Assembly (NCBI RefSeq): GCF_049331405.1
Contig: NZ_CP186274.1
Location: 4,464,001 to 4,528,000 of the forward strand
Length of the DNA: 64,000 bases
Origin: PoT sp049331405
GTDB lineage: Bacteria > Planctomycetota > Planctomycetia > Isosphaerales > Isosphaeraceae
Direction: 5' to 3'
Shown: in pieces, positions 25,706 through 34,345 of the stretch
Layout: each line of letters starts with the position of its first letter
How positions within the stretch are numbered: the stretch's first letter is position 1
The notes under the pieces: generated by a model
What the model was told of the DNA's origin: nothing
What the model saw: the letters and a program-made list of their open reading frames with translations, nothing else
The model's database searches: none
Translations under genes and position numbers: made by a program

Positions 25706-26701
25706 TCATAACCATTTCGAGGAAAGAGCCTGGAAGTAGGGATCGAGGTCGACGTTCCCGCCACCGATGATAACCCCGACTCTTCGGCCATCGACCTTCA
25801 GCTTCTTCGTGAGCAGGGCGGCGACGGGCACCGCGCTCGACGGCTCGATGATGATCTTGAGTCGTTCCCAGATGAACCGCATGGCGGAGACGATTTCGGC
25901 CTCCGAGACGGTAACGATCGAGTCGACCCGCGACTGGATGACCGAGAAGGGGCGTTCCCCCAGGCTCGTCTTGAGTCCGTCGGCGATAGTGCTGGGATCG
26001 CCCGAAGGCTGGATCGTCCCGGTCTCGAGTGAGCGTTTGGCGTCGTCGGCGAGTTCGGGCTCGACGCCGTAGACCCTGGTCACGGCCGACTTCGCCATCA
26101 CGGCCAGAGTCGTCCCGGCCAGAAGCCCCCCTCCGCCGACCGGGCTGACCACCATGTCGAGGTGCCCGACCTCGTCGATCAATTCCCAGGCGACCGTCCC
26201 CTGCCCGGCCATCACGTCCCAGTTGTCGAACGGATGCACGATCGTGTAGCCGTGCTCGGCGACCTCGCGGGCCACGGCTTCCTCGCGGGATTTCAGGTTC
26301 GGCTCGCAGAGGACGATGCGGGCGCCATAGCCTTCGGTCGCGGCCCTCTTCACCGCGGGAGCGGTTCGGGGCATCACGACACAGACGCTTACCCCGAGCA
26401 GTTGTCCCGCCAGCGAGAGCGCCTGGGCATGATTGCCCGACGAGTGAGTGACGACCCCCGCCGAGCGCTCGGACTCGCTCAGGAGCAACAGAGCATTCAT
26501 CGCCCCGCGAAACTTGAAGGCCCCGACGCGCTGGAAGTTCTCGCACTTCAGGAAGACCGAGCCCCCCACGAGAGCGTCGAGCGTCCTCGAAGTCAGCACG
26601 GGCGTGCGATGAGCCCAGCGCTTGAGCCGTTCGGCGGCCCTCGCCACGTCCTCGACATGACTGGCCGCGGCGGTTCCTTTGGAGTCGATAGGCTTGCTCA
26701 T
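25706..26701 (-). CDS. PLP-dependent threonine/serine dehydratase-like enzyme
   Basis: 331 residues from ATG 26701 (a TTG at 26755 is in frame). Fold-type II PLP enzyme: the Schiff-base lysine is in VGAFKFRGAMNAL, the Asn loop in SSGNHAQALSLAG, and the phosphate-binding glycine loop in PVGGGGLLAGTTLA. It lacks the C-terminal ACT regulatory domain of biosynthetic IlvA, so it resembles catabolic threonine dehydratase or serine racemase. It converts Thr to 2-oxobutyrate, or racemises or deaminates Ser, in the cytoplasm. A run of 200 bases separates it from thrS upstream on the same strand. Confidence 0.88.
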   Translation of the reverse strand: MSKPIDSKGTAAASHVEDVARAAERLKRWAHRTPVLTSRTLDALVGGSVFLKCENFQRVGAFKFRGAMNALLLLSESERSAGVVTHSSGNHAQALSLAGQLLGVSVCVVMPRTAPAVKRAATEGYGARIVLCEPNLKSREEAVAREVAEHGYTIVHPFDNWDVMAGQGTVAWELIDEVGHLDMVVSPVGGGGLLAGTTLAVMAKSAVTRVYGVEPELADDAKRSLETGTIQPSGDPSTIADGLKTSLGERPFSVIQSRVDSIVTVSEAEIVSAMRFIWERLKIIIEPSSAVPVAALLTKKLKVDGRRVGVIIGGGNVDLDPYFQALSSKWL

Positions 26702-26845
26702 CGCAACCCGCTCTTTTCGTTCGGCATGAGTGGATCGAAGGATGTTCTCGTGCAACTCTAACCGACCCGAGCCCGCTGAAAAGGCCCTCGATGAGAAACG
26801 GCCCGAAGGAGACTTCCGCCAAAGATAGGCTTGCCGCGAACGGAA

Positions 26846-26880
26846 GAGGCGGCCGAGGGAACGAATCCCTCGGCCGCTTC
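26846..26880 (-). terminator. thrS terminator hairpin
   Basis: GCGGCCGAGGGA at 26849-26860, loop ACGAA, complement at 26866-26877. The stem extends three pairs outward with one G-T. It lies 50 bases after the thrS stop on the minus strand. Confidence 0.75.
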
Positions 26881-26927
26881 AATCGATCAACCGACATGTG
26901 ATCGCCGGCGAGCGTCTCGCCGCTCGA

Positions 26928-29144
26928 TCAATACTCGTGGCTCTGGGCGTGTGCCTCGGCCGGGGCGGCCGCTGCCGGGGGCGCGACCTGCCGGATCGCG
27001 CGAGACTCGGCCTCGGCCTTGAGGCGGGCGATGGCCTCGGTCAAGGGCAAGGCTCCCTGGTCGCCGTCGATCCGGTCGCGGTACGAGACGGCCTCGGTCT
27101 CCGCCTCCTTGACGCCGACGACGAGCATCGCCGGGATCTTCTCGAGCTGGGCGTCGCGGATCTTGGACCCGATCTTCTCGGGACGAAGATCCATCGTCGC
27201 CCGCAGTCCGGCCGCCTGGAGCTCGGCCAGGACGTGCTTGGCGTAATCGGCGACCTTGTCCGAGATCGGCAAGACGCGGACCTGCTCGGGCGCCAGCCAG
27301 AGTGGGAAGGCGCCGGCGAAGTGCTCGATCAGGATCCCCATGAACCGTTCCATGCTGCCGAACGGGGCGCGGTGGATCATGACCGGGCGGTGCGGCTGGT
27401 TGTCCGGCCCCGTGTATTCGAGGCCGAACCGCTCGGGAAGCACGTAGTCGAGCTGGACCGTGCCGAGTTGCCACTGGCGGCCAATGCAGTCGCGGACGAT
27501 GAAGTCCGCCTTGGGGCCGTAGAAGGCCGCCTCGCCGGGGGCTTCCTCATAAGGCAGGCCCATCTCGTCGAGCACCGCGCGGATATCGGCCTCGGCTCGG
27601 AGCCAGGTGTCGCCCAGGGCGCCGGCGTACTTCGGATCTTCGGGGTCGTGCTTCGAGAGCCGGAGCTTGTAGTCGGTCAAGCCGAGGCTGTTGAGCACAA
27701 ACTGGGTCAACTCCATGGTCGCCCGGAATTCGCCGCGGACCTGGTCCATCGTGCAGAAGAGGTGCGCATCGTCTTGCGTAAAACCGCGCACGCGGGTGAG
27801 GCCCGAGAGCTCGCCTGACTGCTCATAGCGGTAGACGGTGCCGAACTCGGCGAGGCGTACCGGCAGGTCGCGGTAGCTCCTCGGCTGCGCGGCGTAGATC
27901 TGGATGTGGTGCGGGCAGTTCATCGGCTTGAGGAGGTATTCCTCGCTCACGCCGTTCTCTTCGACGTATTTGATCTTCCCTGCCTTATCGAGCTTCCAGT
28001 AATTGAGCGCGGTGGCCGCGGGGTTGGCCGGGTCGTGGCCGATGACCGGCATCGACTCGGGAATCCCCGCCTTGGCCAGGAGGATCTTCTGGGTCGGCTC
28101 GTCGAGCTCATCCTTCTCGAGCCCGCCGATCAACGCCATGGCCGAGTCGTCGAGCATCCGCAGCACGGGGAACTGCGAATCCTTGTAATAGGGGTAGTGC
28201 CCCGAGGTCTGATACAGCTCGATCCTGCCGATGTGCGGGGTGTAGACCGGCTGATAGCCGCGTTTGGTCAGCTCATCCTTGAGGAAGTGCTCGAGGATCC
28301 CGCGGACCATCGCCCCCTTGGGCATCCAGAGGATGAGGCCCGAGCCGACGAGGCTGGAGATCGTGAAGAGGCCGAGTTCCTTGCCAAGGCGCCGGTGGTC
28401 GCGCTTCTTCGCCTCCTCGACCTGGGCGAGGAAGGCGTCGAGTTCCTTCTTGTCGAAGAAGGCTGTGCCGTAGACGCGCTGGAGGACCTGGCCGTCGGTC
28501 CGGCCTTTCCAGTAGGCCCCGGCGATCGAGAGCAGCTTGTACGCCCCGACCTTGCCGGCGTGCGGGATATGCGGCCCCCGGCAGAGGTCGACGAATTCCC
28601 CCTGGCGGTAGAAGCTGAGGATGCCGTACTTGTGCAGCTCGTCGTCGATGTGCTCGACCTTGAACGCCTGGCCGAGGTCCTCGACGAACTGTCGGGCTTC
28701 GGCGACCGGCAGGCTGAAGCGCTCGAACGGCTCGGCGTCCTTGAGGATCTTGGCCATCTCGGCCTCGATCGCCGGGAAGTCGTCTTCCGAGAGCGGCTTG
28801 CCGGGCAGGTCGACGTCGTAATAGAAGCCGGTGGCCGTGGTCGGGCCGAAGGCGAGCCGGGCCCCCGGGAAGAGGCGGAGGATGGCCCTGGCCATGATGT
28901 GCGCGGTCGAGTGCCGCAGGACGTCCAATGCTTCTCGATCCTTCGAGGTCAGGAGCCGGAGCTCGATCGGGGCCGTCGTGCCATCCTCAAGCGGCCGATC
29001 GATGTCGACGATCGTCCCGTTGGCGACCGCGGCGATCGTCGCCTCAGCGAGCCTCTTGCCGATCCCTTCGGCGACCTCGCGAGGACGGACCCCTTCCGGA
29101 TACTCCTTGATCGAACCGTCCGGCAACTTGATCTGCACCATCAT
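26928..29144 (-). CDS. thrS: threonyl-tRNA synthetase
   Basis: 738 residues from ATG 29144 (a second ATG follows directly). Charges tRNA-Thr in the cytoplasm. Domain order: TGS (IKLPDGSIKEYPEGVRP), the editing/SAD domain with HSTAHIMARAILRLFPGA and the metal-ligand region, the class II catalytic core (LYQTSGHYP, PMNCPHHIQIYA, TRVRGFTQDDAHLFC, MIHRAPFGSMERFMGILIEH), and the anticodon-binding domain (VRVLPISDKVADYAKHVLAE). It is about 100 residues longer than usual. Roughly 65-70 residues are inserted in the catalytic core between TSGHYP and KPMNCPHH, and there is an Ala/Pro-rich tail. The open frame to 29279 is not family-like. It is divergent from infC. Confidence 0.96.
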   Translation of the reverse strand: MMVQIKLPDGSIKEYPEGVRPREVAEGIGKRLAEATIAAVANGTIVDIDRPLEDGTTAPIELRLLTSKDREALDVLRHSTAHIMARAILRLFPGARLAFGPTTATGFYYDVDLPGKPLSEDDFPAIEAEMAKILKDAEPFERFSLPVAEARQFVEDLGQAFKVEHIDDELHKYGILSFYRQGEFVDLCRGPHIPHAGKVGAYKLLSIAGAYWKGRTDGQVLQRVYGTAFFDKKELDAFLAQVEEAKKRDHRRLGKELGLFTISSLVGSGLILWMPKGAMVRGILEHFLKDELTKRGYQPVYTPHIGRIELYQTSGHYPYYKDSQFPVLRMLDDSAMALIGGLEKDELDEPTQKILLAKAGIPESMPVIGHDPANPAATALNYWKLDKAGKIKYVEENGVSEEYLLKPMNCPHHIQIYAAQPRSYRDLPVRLAEFGTVYRYEQSGELSGLTRVRGFTQDDAHLFCTMDQVRGEFRATMELTQFVLNSLGLTDYKLRLSKHDPEDPKYAGALGDTWLRAEADIRAVLDEMGLPYEEAPGEAAFYGPKADFIVRDCIGRQWQLGTVQLDYVLPERFGLEYTGPDNQPHRPVMIHRAPFGSMERFMGILIEHFAGAFPLWLAPEQVRVLPISDKVADYAKHVLAELQAAGLRATMDLRPEKIGSKIRDAQLEKIPAMLVVGVKEAETEAVSYRDRIDGDQGALPLTEAIARLKAEAESRAIRQVAPPAAAAPAEAHAQSHEY

Positions 29145-29503
29145 CCGCGCCCGGCCCCGCTGAGGCCGGCCTTTCCTGGACAGAACCCTGAAGACGCAGG
29201 CGTACCTTCCCCCGACCCACAACGCCGGTACGAGGCCCCTGCGCCGTTCAGGGTAATCCAACCCATCGTTGCCTGCCAAGACACCCGCGAATTGCCGGGA
29301 GTTCGCCCCGCACCTTCACCGAAAAATCATGCCTTGACACCGCAGACGTCTCAGAGTAATGCTTAGGATTGCTTCGCGACGAAATGTAGGCCTGCCGCGG
29401 TGGCAGGTAGCTTTCGATCCGATGGCGGTCCGCTCCCCTTCGCGAGGGAGCTCTCCGCTGCTTCGCAAGGCGAAGCCCGTAGCCTACGTCCCAGGAGGAC
29501 GCT
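29145..29503. other. thrS-infC divergent region, infC leader
   Basis: The 359 bases contain both promoters and the infC leader. The repeat CTTCGCAAGGCGAAG at about 29461-29475 could form a short leader hairpin. I found no threonine T-box or thrS operator that I could defend. Confidence 0.45.
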
Positions 29504-29506
29504 ATC
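29493..29506 (+). promoter_or_regulatory. infC ribosome binding site with ATC start codon
   Basis: AGGAGG at 29493-29498, five bases, then ATC at 29504. The reading frame is closed by TAG at 29480, and no ATG, GTG or TTG occurs before residue 16, so translation almost certainly begins at ATC. Confidence 0.85.
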
Positions 29507-30007
29507 GACCGGAATCTCAGGGTTAACGAGCAGATCCGCATTTCACCCGTGCGGGTCATCAATGCTGAAGGGGCCATGCTTGGAGTCATGCCGACCGGCA
29601 AGGCCCAGGAAGCCGCCCGCGAGGCGGGTCTGGACCTGGTGGAAGTCGCTCCGAATGAGCGTCCCCCGGTCTGCAAAATCATGGACTTCGGCAAGTTCAA
29701 GTATTCGCAAAAGAAGAAGGCCTCGAAGCAGAAACAGCATCAGGTCCAGGTGAAGGAAATCCGCGTCCGCCCCAAGACCGGCGACCACGACATCGAGGTC
29801 AAGGTCAAGCGGGCCCGCGAATTCCTCGAGCACAAGGATAAGGTGCTGGTCAACGTCCTCTTCCGCGGTCGCGAACTTGCGCACATCGACGAAGGCCGAA
29901 AGGTCATGGACGAAGTGCTCGTGGCGCTAGAAGACGTTGCCAAGGTCGAGAAGACCCCTTCGATGGAAGGGAAACGGATGACCGCGATCGTCGCCCCTCG
30001 CGTCTGA
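29504..30007 (+). CDS. infC: translation initiation factor IF-3, ATC start
   Basis: 167 residues when started at the ATC codon 29504. IF-3 binds the 30S subunit, checks the start codon and initiator tRNA, and prevents premature 50S joining. The N-domain begins DRNLRVNEQIRISPVRVI, the linker is Lys-rich (KYSQKKKASKQKQ), and the C-domain has EIRVRPKTGDHDIEVKV and MEGKRMTAIVAP. A conventional start exists only at GTG 29549, which would delete the first conserved N-domain strand. In E. coli infC starts at ATT and IF-3 represses its own translation by rejecting it; the same loop is inferred here. The gene stands alone, followed by a terminator rather than rpmI-rplT. Confidence 0.96.
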   Translation: MDRNLRVNEQIRISPVRVINAEGAMLGVMPTGKAQEAAREAGLDLVEVAPNERPPVCKIMDFGKFKYSQKKKASKQKQHQVQVKEIRVRPKTGDHDIEVKVKRAREFLEHKDKVLVNVLFRGRELAHIDEGRKVMDEVLVALEDVAKVEKTPSMEGKRMTAIVAPRV

Positions 30008-30050
30008 TCGCTCAGGCCGTTCCCCCACCCTCGGTCAATCGAACCCGATC

Positions 30051-30103
30051 AAACCCTCGCCCCGGGCCGGCTGCGACCGGCAAGGGGCGAGGGGTTTCTT
30101 TTT
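30051..30103 (+). terminator. infC rho-independent terminator
   Basis: AAACCCTCGCCCC at 30051-30063 pairs with 30084-30097 (one bulged G) around a GC-rich loop. It is followed by CTTTTT, 45 bases after the infC stop. Confidence 0.85.
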
Positions 30104-30271
30104 CCACCGCATTGAGGCAAACTCCCCTGCTCCTGATCGGATCGGAACGGGCCGAGGCACTCGATGGGGGATTCAGGCATTGCGCCTGCGTGTCGAGGAC
30201 CAATCGCTCACGGATGTTTGTGAGAGATGCCGAGTCACGCGCTGGTCATCCACGTCTAACGAAGACGAGCC

Positions 30272-30499
30272 ATGAAATCGGTGAACGGCCAGATCATCCG
30301 CCGCGTCGGGCTCTTGCTGGAAATGATTTGCCTGCTGGGCCTGATCGCCTCAAGGAAGCAGCAGGTGCCTGCGCTGATCCTCGGGGTCGACTCCCAGCAA
30401 CTCTTCATGATCGGACTATTGAGCGGGTTCGTGCTCTGGTTCGCCGGCACCGTCGCGATCTTCCGGCAGAATCGAAAGCCCGAAAAGCCGCCGGAGTGA
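30272..30499 (+). CDS. small two-helix membrane protein
   Basis: 75 residues. Two hydrophobic segments, LLLEMICLLGLIA and LFMIGLLSGFVLWFAGTVAIF, are separated by a short loop with a basic/Pro-rich C-tail (RQNRKPEKPPE), which gives an inner-membrane hairpin with both ends inside. I do not recognise a named family, but composition and codon use look coding. The ribosome site (AACGAAGACGAG) is weak. It is convergent with the BrkB/YihY gene. Confidence 0.6.
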   Translation: MKSVNGQIIRRVGLLLEMICLLGLIASRKQQVPALILGVDSQQLFMIGLLSGFVLWFAGTVAIFRQNRKPEKPPE

Positions 30500-30808
30500 C
30501 GCCCGCGAGGAATTGTCCAGCTCGATTTCCGGCTTGGTCTTCAGGGCCTCGATCGAAGGTTGGAGAGGAGTACGATCCGAATCGTCCCGATGCTTGTCTT
30601 TCGAGTTGTCTCGGGGCAGGGACAGTTGCGGGCAGGTCGAACGGACGAACCAGTCGCCCTGTTCGTCGATATCGCTCTCGATCGCGTCGTGAATGACGGT
30701 GGAACCCCGATCTCTCTCCCCACGGTAGCCTCCCGGTCCTCCCCTGGAAACGCGCGTCGTATTTCCCTGGCGCCAGGTCGGCCCGAAGGTGATCAATCAG
30801 GCTCGGGC
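30500..30808. other. convergent intergenic region
   Basis: 309 bases between the small membrane protein and the BrkB-type gene. A minus-strand open frame (30416-30796, TTG start, no ribosome site) is not convincing. No clear terminator hairpin was found. Confidence 0.4.
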
Positions 30809-31783
30809 TCAGGATCCGGCGAGTTCCGGCTCCTTGTTCGCCTCGTACTGCTTCCTCGAGTCCCAGTCGTCGGCGCAACGCGAGGGCGTCCCCTTGCTGT
30901 GCTTGGCGTCGATGATCTGGTCGATCTGTACGGCGCAGAGCAAGATCAGGCTCGACAGCCAGAACCAGAAGAGGAGCACCATGACCCCACCCAGCGATCC
31001 ATACGTCTGATTATAATTCGCAAAATTCTGCACATAAACACGAAAACCATACGAAACGAGCAGGAACGCGCAGGTACCCAGGAGGGAGCCCGGCGTCACC
31101 CATCGCCACTTCTGGTTGCAGTCCGGGCCCATGAAGTAGCTGAAGGCGAAGCTCAGCAGGACCAACGCGATCACGCAGACCCACCGGATGGCCGTCGCCA
31201 GGGCCGCCGCGTTCCAGCTCCAACCCACCCAGCTCAGGACCTGCGGCCAGGCGACGATGGCGAGGAGCGAGCCCACGAGTAGAAACGCCTGCAGGATCGT
31301 CGTGAAGATCGCGATCAGCCTGAGCTTCCAGAAGGGCCGGCTCTCGCGGACGCCGTAGATGCGGTTCATCGCGTCCATGACGGCGACGGACAGGCTCGAC
31401 GAGAGCCAGATCGTGATCGCCAGGCCGAATGAGACGAGGCCGACGGGCAGATCCCCCTGGATGCGAGCGATCTGATCCTTGACGACCTCATAGGCCTCCC
31501 GAGGGAACAGCGAGCGAAGGGTGTTCTCCAGTTGCTCGACCGTCAAGTCACCGATCCCGTCCGTGGTGTGCGAATGCCCGGTGATGTCGGGCAAGAGCCG
31601 GACGACGAGCGTCAGGATCAGGCCCAGGAAGGGGACGATCGCCAGCATCGCATAGAAGGCGACCCCCGCGGCCCGCGTCATCAACTCGTTCTCGTTGAAT
31701 CGATCCCAACCCTCCCGGCCCAACGAACGGAGAGCGGCCTGATCGACGTTGGCGAGCCATCGAGGTTTCCACGCGTGCGCCAT
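30809..31783 (-). CDS. YihY/BrkB family membrane protein
   Basis: 324 residues from ATG 31783. Typical YihY/BrkB layout: a polar N-terminus (GREGWDRFNENELMTRAAGV), then about six membrane helices including FYAMLAIVPFLGLILTLVV, the IWLSSSLSVAVMDAMNRIYG segment, and the motif SFAFSYFMGPDCNQKWRWVT before GSLLGTCAFLLVSYGFRVYV. The Tyr-Gly-Ser-Leu-Gly-Gly segment near residue 280 is the family signature. It is an inner-membrane protein of unsettled function, once misread as RNase BN. It opens the envelope-stress cluster that continues to 42 kb. Confidence 0.88.
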   Translation of the reverse strand: MAHAWKPRWLANVDQAALRSLGREGWDRFNENELMTRAAGVAFYAMLAIVPFLGLILTLVVRLLPDITGHSHTTDGIGDLTVEQLENTLRSLFPREAYEVVKDQIARIQGDLPVGLVSFGLAITIWLSSSLSVAVMDAMNRIYGVRESRPFWKLRLIAIFTTILQAFLLVGSLLAIVAWPQVLSWVGWSWNAAALATAIRWVCVIALVLLSFAFSYFMGPDCNQKWRWVTPGSLLGTCAFLLVSYGFRVYVQNFANYNQTYGSLGGVMVLLFWFWLSSLILLCAVQIDQIIDAKHSKGTPSRCADDWDSRKQYEANKEPELAGS

Positions 31784-31973
31784 GGGTTGTGCTCTCTCTT
31801 GCCGAGTCGAACGAGGATCCACAACGTGTGACAATCGTCATCGTTTCAGCATGTCATCCAATAACTTGGCTCATCGGACCAATTCCTGGATCGTCCCGGG
31901 CCGTGGAGATCCGGCGCCCCCGCCCCATCAGGGCGGGAGCGACCCGAGACGTTTCGACGTCAGCACCCGAGTC

Positions 31974-32489
31974 TCAGGAGCCGTGCGAGACCTCTTCACC
32001 CGAGGCCCCCTTGAGGACCATGCGGTTCAGGCCCTCTTGCAGTGCGTCGCGATGGGCCCGTTCGTCGGCCAGGACGCCCGAGAGTTCCTGGGCGCTCTCG
32101 ACGTCGCCGATCCCCTGGAAGGTCTGGATCCAGGCGGTGCACCAGTGGATCGAATTGGCCTTGGCCATGAGGTCGTGCGAGACCTTTTCGAGCTCGGTCT
32201 CGGAGGTGACGAGATCCTCCATTCGATCCTTGAGACGTCCCAGGGTCTCGCTAATCCCCTCGGTGACGCTTTTCGTGGGCGAGTAACCATAGCGGATGGC
32301 GATCGTCTCGACGACATCCCGGTTCTTCTCGGCCACGGATGCCATCTCGTGATAGAGAACGCTCAAGGCTGCGTGAGGCGGCGAGGTCGCACGCTCATTG
32401 GCGATATCGACCGAGGACCGCATCCCCTCGATCCCCTTCGAAAATTCATCGGCGATCCAACTTCGGTTGATCGTCGGGACGGTCGCCAT
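31974..32489 (-). CDS. ferritin-like helical protein, function unknown
   Basis: 171 residues from ATG 32489, with AAAGGA nine bases upstream. Almost entirely alpha-helical, with acidic and His residues spaced as in ferritin-like four-helix bundles (LSVLYHEMASVAEKN, LMAKANSIHWCTAWIQTF, VLADERAHRDALQEGLNRMV). The pattern resembles DUF892/DUF2383-type stress proteins, but I cannot name the family. Glu and His could form a metal site, which is inference. It lies 93 bases downstream of the kinase gene on the same strand and upstream of the BrkB-type gene. Confidence 0.65.
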   Translation of the reverse strand: MATVPTINRSWIADEFSKGIEGMRSSVDIANERATSPPHAALSVLYHEMASVAEKNRDVVETIAIRYGYSPTKSVTEGISETLGRLKDRMEDLVTSETELEKVSHDLMAKANSIHWCTAWIQTFQGIGDVESAQELSGVLADERAHRDALQEGLNRMVLKGASGEEVSHGS

Positions 32490-32582
32490 GTTGGCGTTTC
32501 CTTTCAAAGGTTGTCGATTTGAATGTTTGGCCGAGTCGTCCGATTTGGCTCACGTGTCAGGTGGCTTGGCGCTTGTACTGGT

Positions 32583-33743
32583 TCAGATCGTGTCGAGCTT
32601 CGAGGGCCAGTCGAGGATGACGCTCGTCCCCTTCTCCTTGTCGGCCTCGATCCGGGCACTGCCGCCGAAGAGTTCGCTGATCCTCGCCGCGACGGCCAAG
32701 TCCATGCCTCGGCGCTCGCCGACAGTGCCGCAGAGCCGCTCGAACGAGCGCGACTGGAGGGCCATCGTCGTGACGGACGAAGGAGCCGGGTCACTGACGC
32801 GGAACTCGATCACCCAGCGATCCGGGCTTCCGTGAGCGAAGAGTTGCACCTTCGCGTTCGACGACGCGGCCACGGCGTTCGCGAGCACATAGTGGATCGC
32901 CTGGCGGGCCCGGACCTGGTCGAGCGAGGCGGTCTCCGGGCACGAGTCGTCCACGAGGAGGTCGATGCGAACCGGCCGGCCGTTCTTGCCGAAGCTGCGG
33001 TTCTCCACGACCTCGCTCAGCATCCGCTTGGGGCTGAACTCCGAGGGAGATCCAGGCACCTCGATCTCGAAGAGGCGGTTGTAGTCGCTGAGAAGGGCGA
33101 GCATGCGCTCGATCTGCCGAAAATTCTCCTCGACGAAGCGATAACTCTCCTGGAGTTCCTCGTTATTCCGAGGCAAGGCCGGCTCGATCATCGGCAAGGA
33201 GAGCCCGACGACGTTCAAAGGCGTCCGCAGGTCATGGACGATCAGCGGGACGAGCCGGAGGTCGTTGCTCGACCGGGTGGGCGTCGTGGCCGTCTGCGTG
33301 TGGGCCTTCCTCAAAACGCGGGCGACGCGAGCCGAAAGCTCCGTCGAGATGCGGCTTCGGTGGATCCAGTCGTCGGCCGCATCAAGTGGCGTGGCGCCTC
33401 GGTCGTGGATCTCGTCGGAGTCGATGACCTGGATCCAGCGGAGGCCGACGCCCTTCAGCGTCTTGGCGAAATCGGACAGGCCCGACTCGTTCATGCCCAG
33501 CAAGTCACCCACAACTAACAGCGCGGGCTTGTTCTTGCGCAGGGATGTCATCAACTCAGTCAAGCCGGATAGGTTCTCGACCGACCACGAAGAGGAGGAC
33601 TCGAGCTCGGAGCGAATCTCCGCGAGCAAACCGGATTCCGACCCCACCAGCACGATGAGCGGGCGAGTCGTCGCACTCACGAGTTCGCCCGACTGCGTTG
33701 TCGACAGCATTCGTAATCGGTCCCTTGGCTGAGACATCGGCAT
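32583..33743 (-). CDS. histidine-kinase-like protein with N-terminal receiver-like domain
   Basis: 386 residues from ATG 33743 (the frame opens at 33899; 33710 is also possible). Residues about 20-150 look like a receiver-type fold (LIVLVGSESGLLAEIRSEL, PALLVVGDLLGM). A linker leads to an HisKA H-box, LIVHDLRTPLNVVG, with phosphorylatable His. The ATPase part keeps the N-box (AIHYVLANAVAAS) and ends in a proper strand (EKGTSVILDWP). The G1 box reads DPAPS instead of DxGxG and the G2 region is RRGMDLAV, so ATP binding may be weak. It may signal to the NtrC-type regulator at 34.7 kb, with only a small membrane protein between them. Confidence 0.75.
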   Translation of the reverse strand: MPMSQPRDRLRMLSTTQSGELVSATTRPLIVLVGSESGLLAEIRSELESSSSWSVENLSGLTELMTSLRKNKPALLVVGDLLGMNESGLSDFAKTLKGVGLRWIQVIDSDEIHDRGATPLDAADDWIHRSRISTELSARVARVLRKAHTQTATTPTRSSNDLRLVPLIVHDLRTPLNVVGLSLPMIEPALPRNNEELQESYRFVEENFRQIERMLALLSDYNRLFEIEVPGSPSEFSPKRMLSEVVENRSFGKNGRPVRIDLLVDDSCPETASLDQVRARQAIHYVLANAVAASSNAKVQLFAHGSPDRWVIEFRVSDPAPSSVTTMALQSRSFERLCGTVGERRGMDLAVAARISELFGGSARIEADKEKGTSVILDWPSKLDTI

Positions 33744-34147
33744 CCGGCCCCGATGTCTTTTTTCGCACGCCAGCACGTCGGGAGATTCCGGAACTCCGAC
33801 GACTGGACATCCATCGAGTAAACGGATCAGGACGGGTCGGGGCTCGACTTCTCGCTTCAACCGAGATGCAACGTCCAGGAGATTCGTCTCGCAACCCAAC
33901 GGCGGATCCGAATGCGACTCCCGTTACTTCTCATCGTCGACGCGGTTTCTCGAGTCGGCTTGCAGCTCGAGGCCACCGACGGACGACGAGAGCCGGGAAG
34001 GACTCACTCTTATTCGAAAATAAGGCCGCCAGCGTGTGAAAGACCCGCCCACTCTAAGGATCAAAGCCTGTCTGAACTCGCAAGTCCTGAGGCCAATAGT
34101 TAGGAAACTGGCCGCGACTCGATTTAGCGGCCAGTTTCCCCATGGAA
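33744..34147. other. intergenic region upstream of the kinase
   Basis: 404 bases between the kinase and the 65-residue anchor gene, both minus. It contains the hairpin at 34103 and presumably the kinase promoter. No -24/-12 match was found here. Confidence 0.45.
34103..34139 (-). terminator. 13-bp perfect hairpin after the small anchor gene
   Basis: GGAAACTGGCCGC at 34103-34115 pairs exactly with 34127-34139 around an 11-base loop. It starts nine bases past the stop of the 34148-34345 gene. Confidence 0.7.
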
Positions 34148-34345
34148 TCACCAGGGCTTGAGCTTCCAGCCCAAGACAAATCCGATGCCGACGGCCCATA
34201 GTCCGAAGGAAACCGGATTCTCCCGGGCGTAATCCTTCAAGCGATCGAGCGTCTCGTTTGCCATGTTCTCAATAGTGCCCATCGCCGGGAAATCCGCTGC
34301 GCGGGTCATATCTGGGGGGAAGTTGGTACGCGCGGTGTGGATCAT
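34148..34345 (-). CDS. small membrane protein with YqjD/ElaB-like C-terminal anchor
   Basis: 65 residues from ATG 34345, with AGGAGC eight bases upstream. A short soluble part ends in NETLDRLKDYARENPVSFGL and a glycine-zipper segment (WAVGIGFVLGWKLKPW). This matches the DUF883 C-terminal anchor of YqjD/ElaB proteins, which tether ribosomes or other partners to the membrane in resting cells. Three other genes in this cluster end the same way (37365, 40309 and 41421). A candidate sigma-54 promoter lies 84 bases upstream at 34428. It is transcribed away from the NtrC-type regulator. Confidence 0.75.
   Translation of the reverse strand: MIHTARTNFPPDMTRAADFPAMGTIENMANETLDRLKDYARENPVSFGLWAVGIGFVLGWKLKPW

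Noticed and set aside
30416..30796. 126-codon minus frame after the BrkB-type gene
   Set aside because: TTG start without ribosome site, overlaps the better small membrane gene on plus, and no family resemblance. Kept only as a remote possibility.
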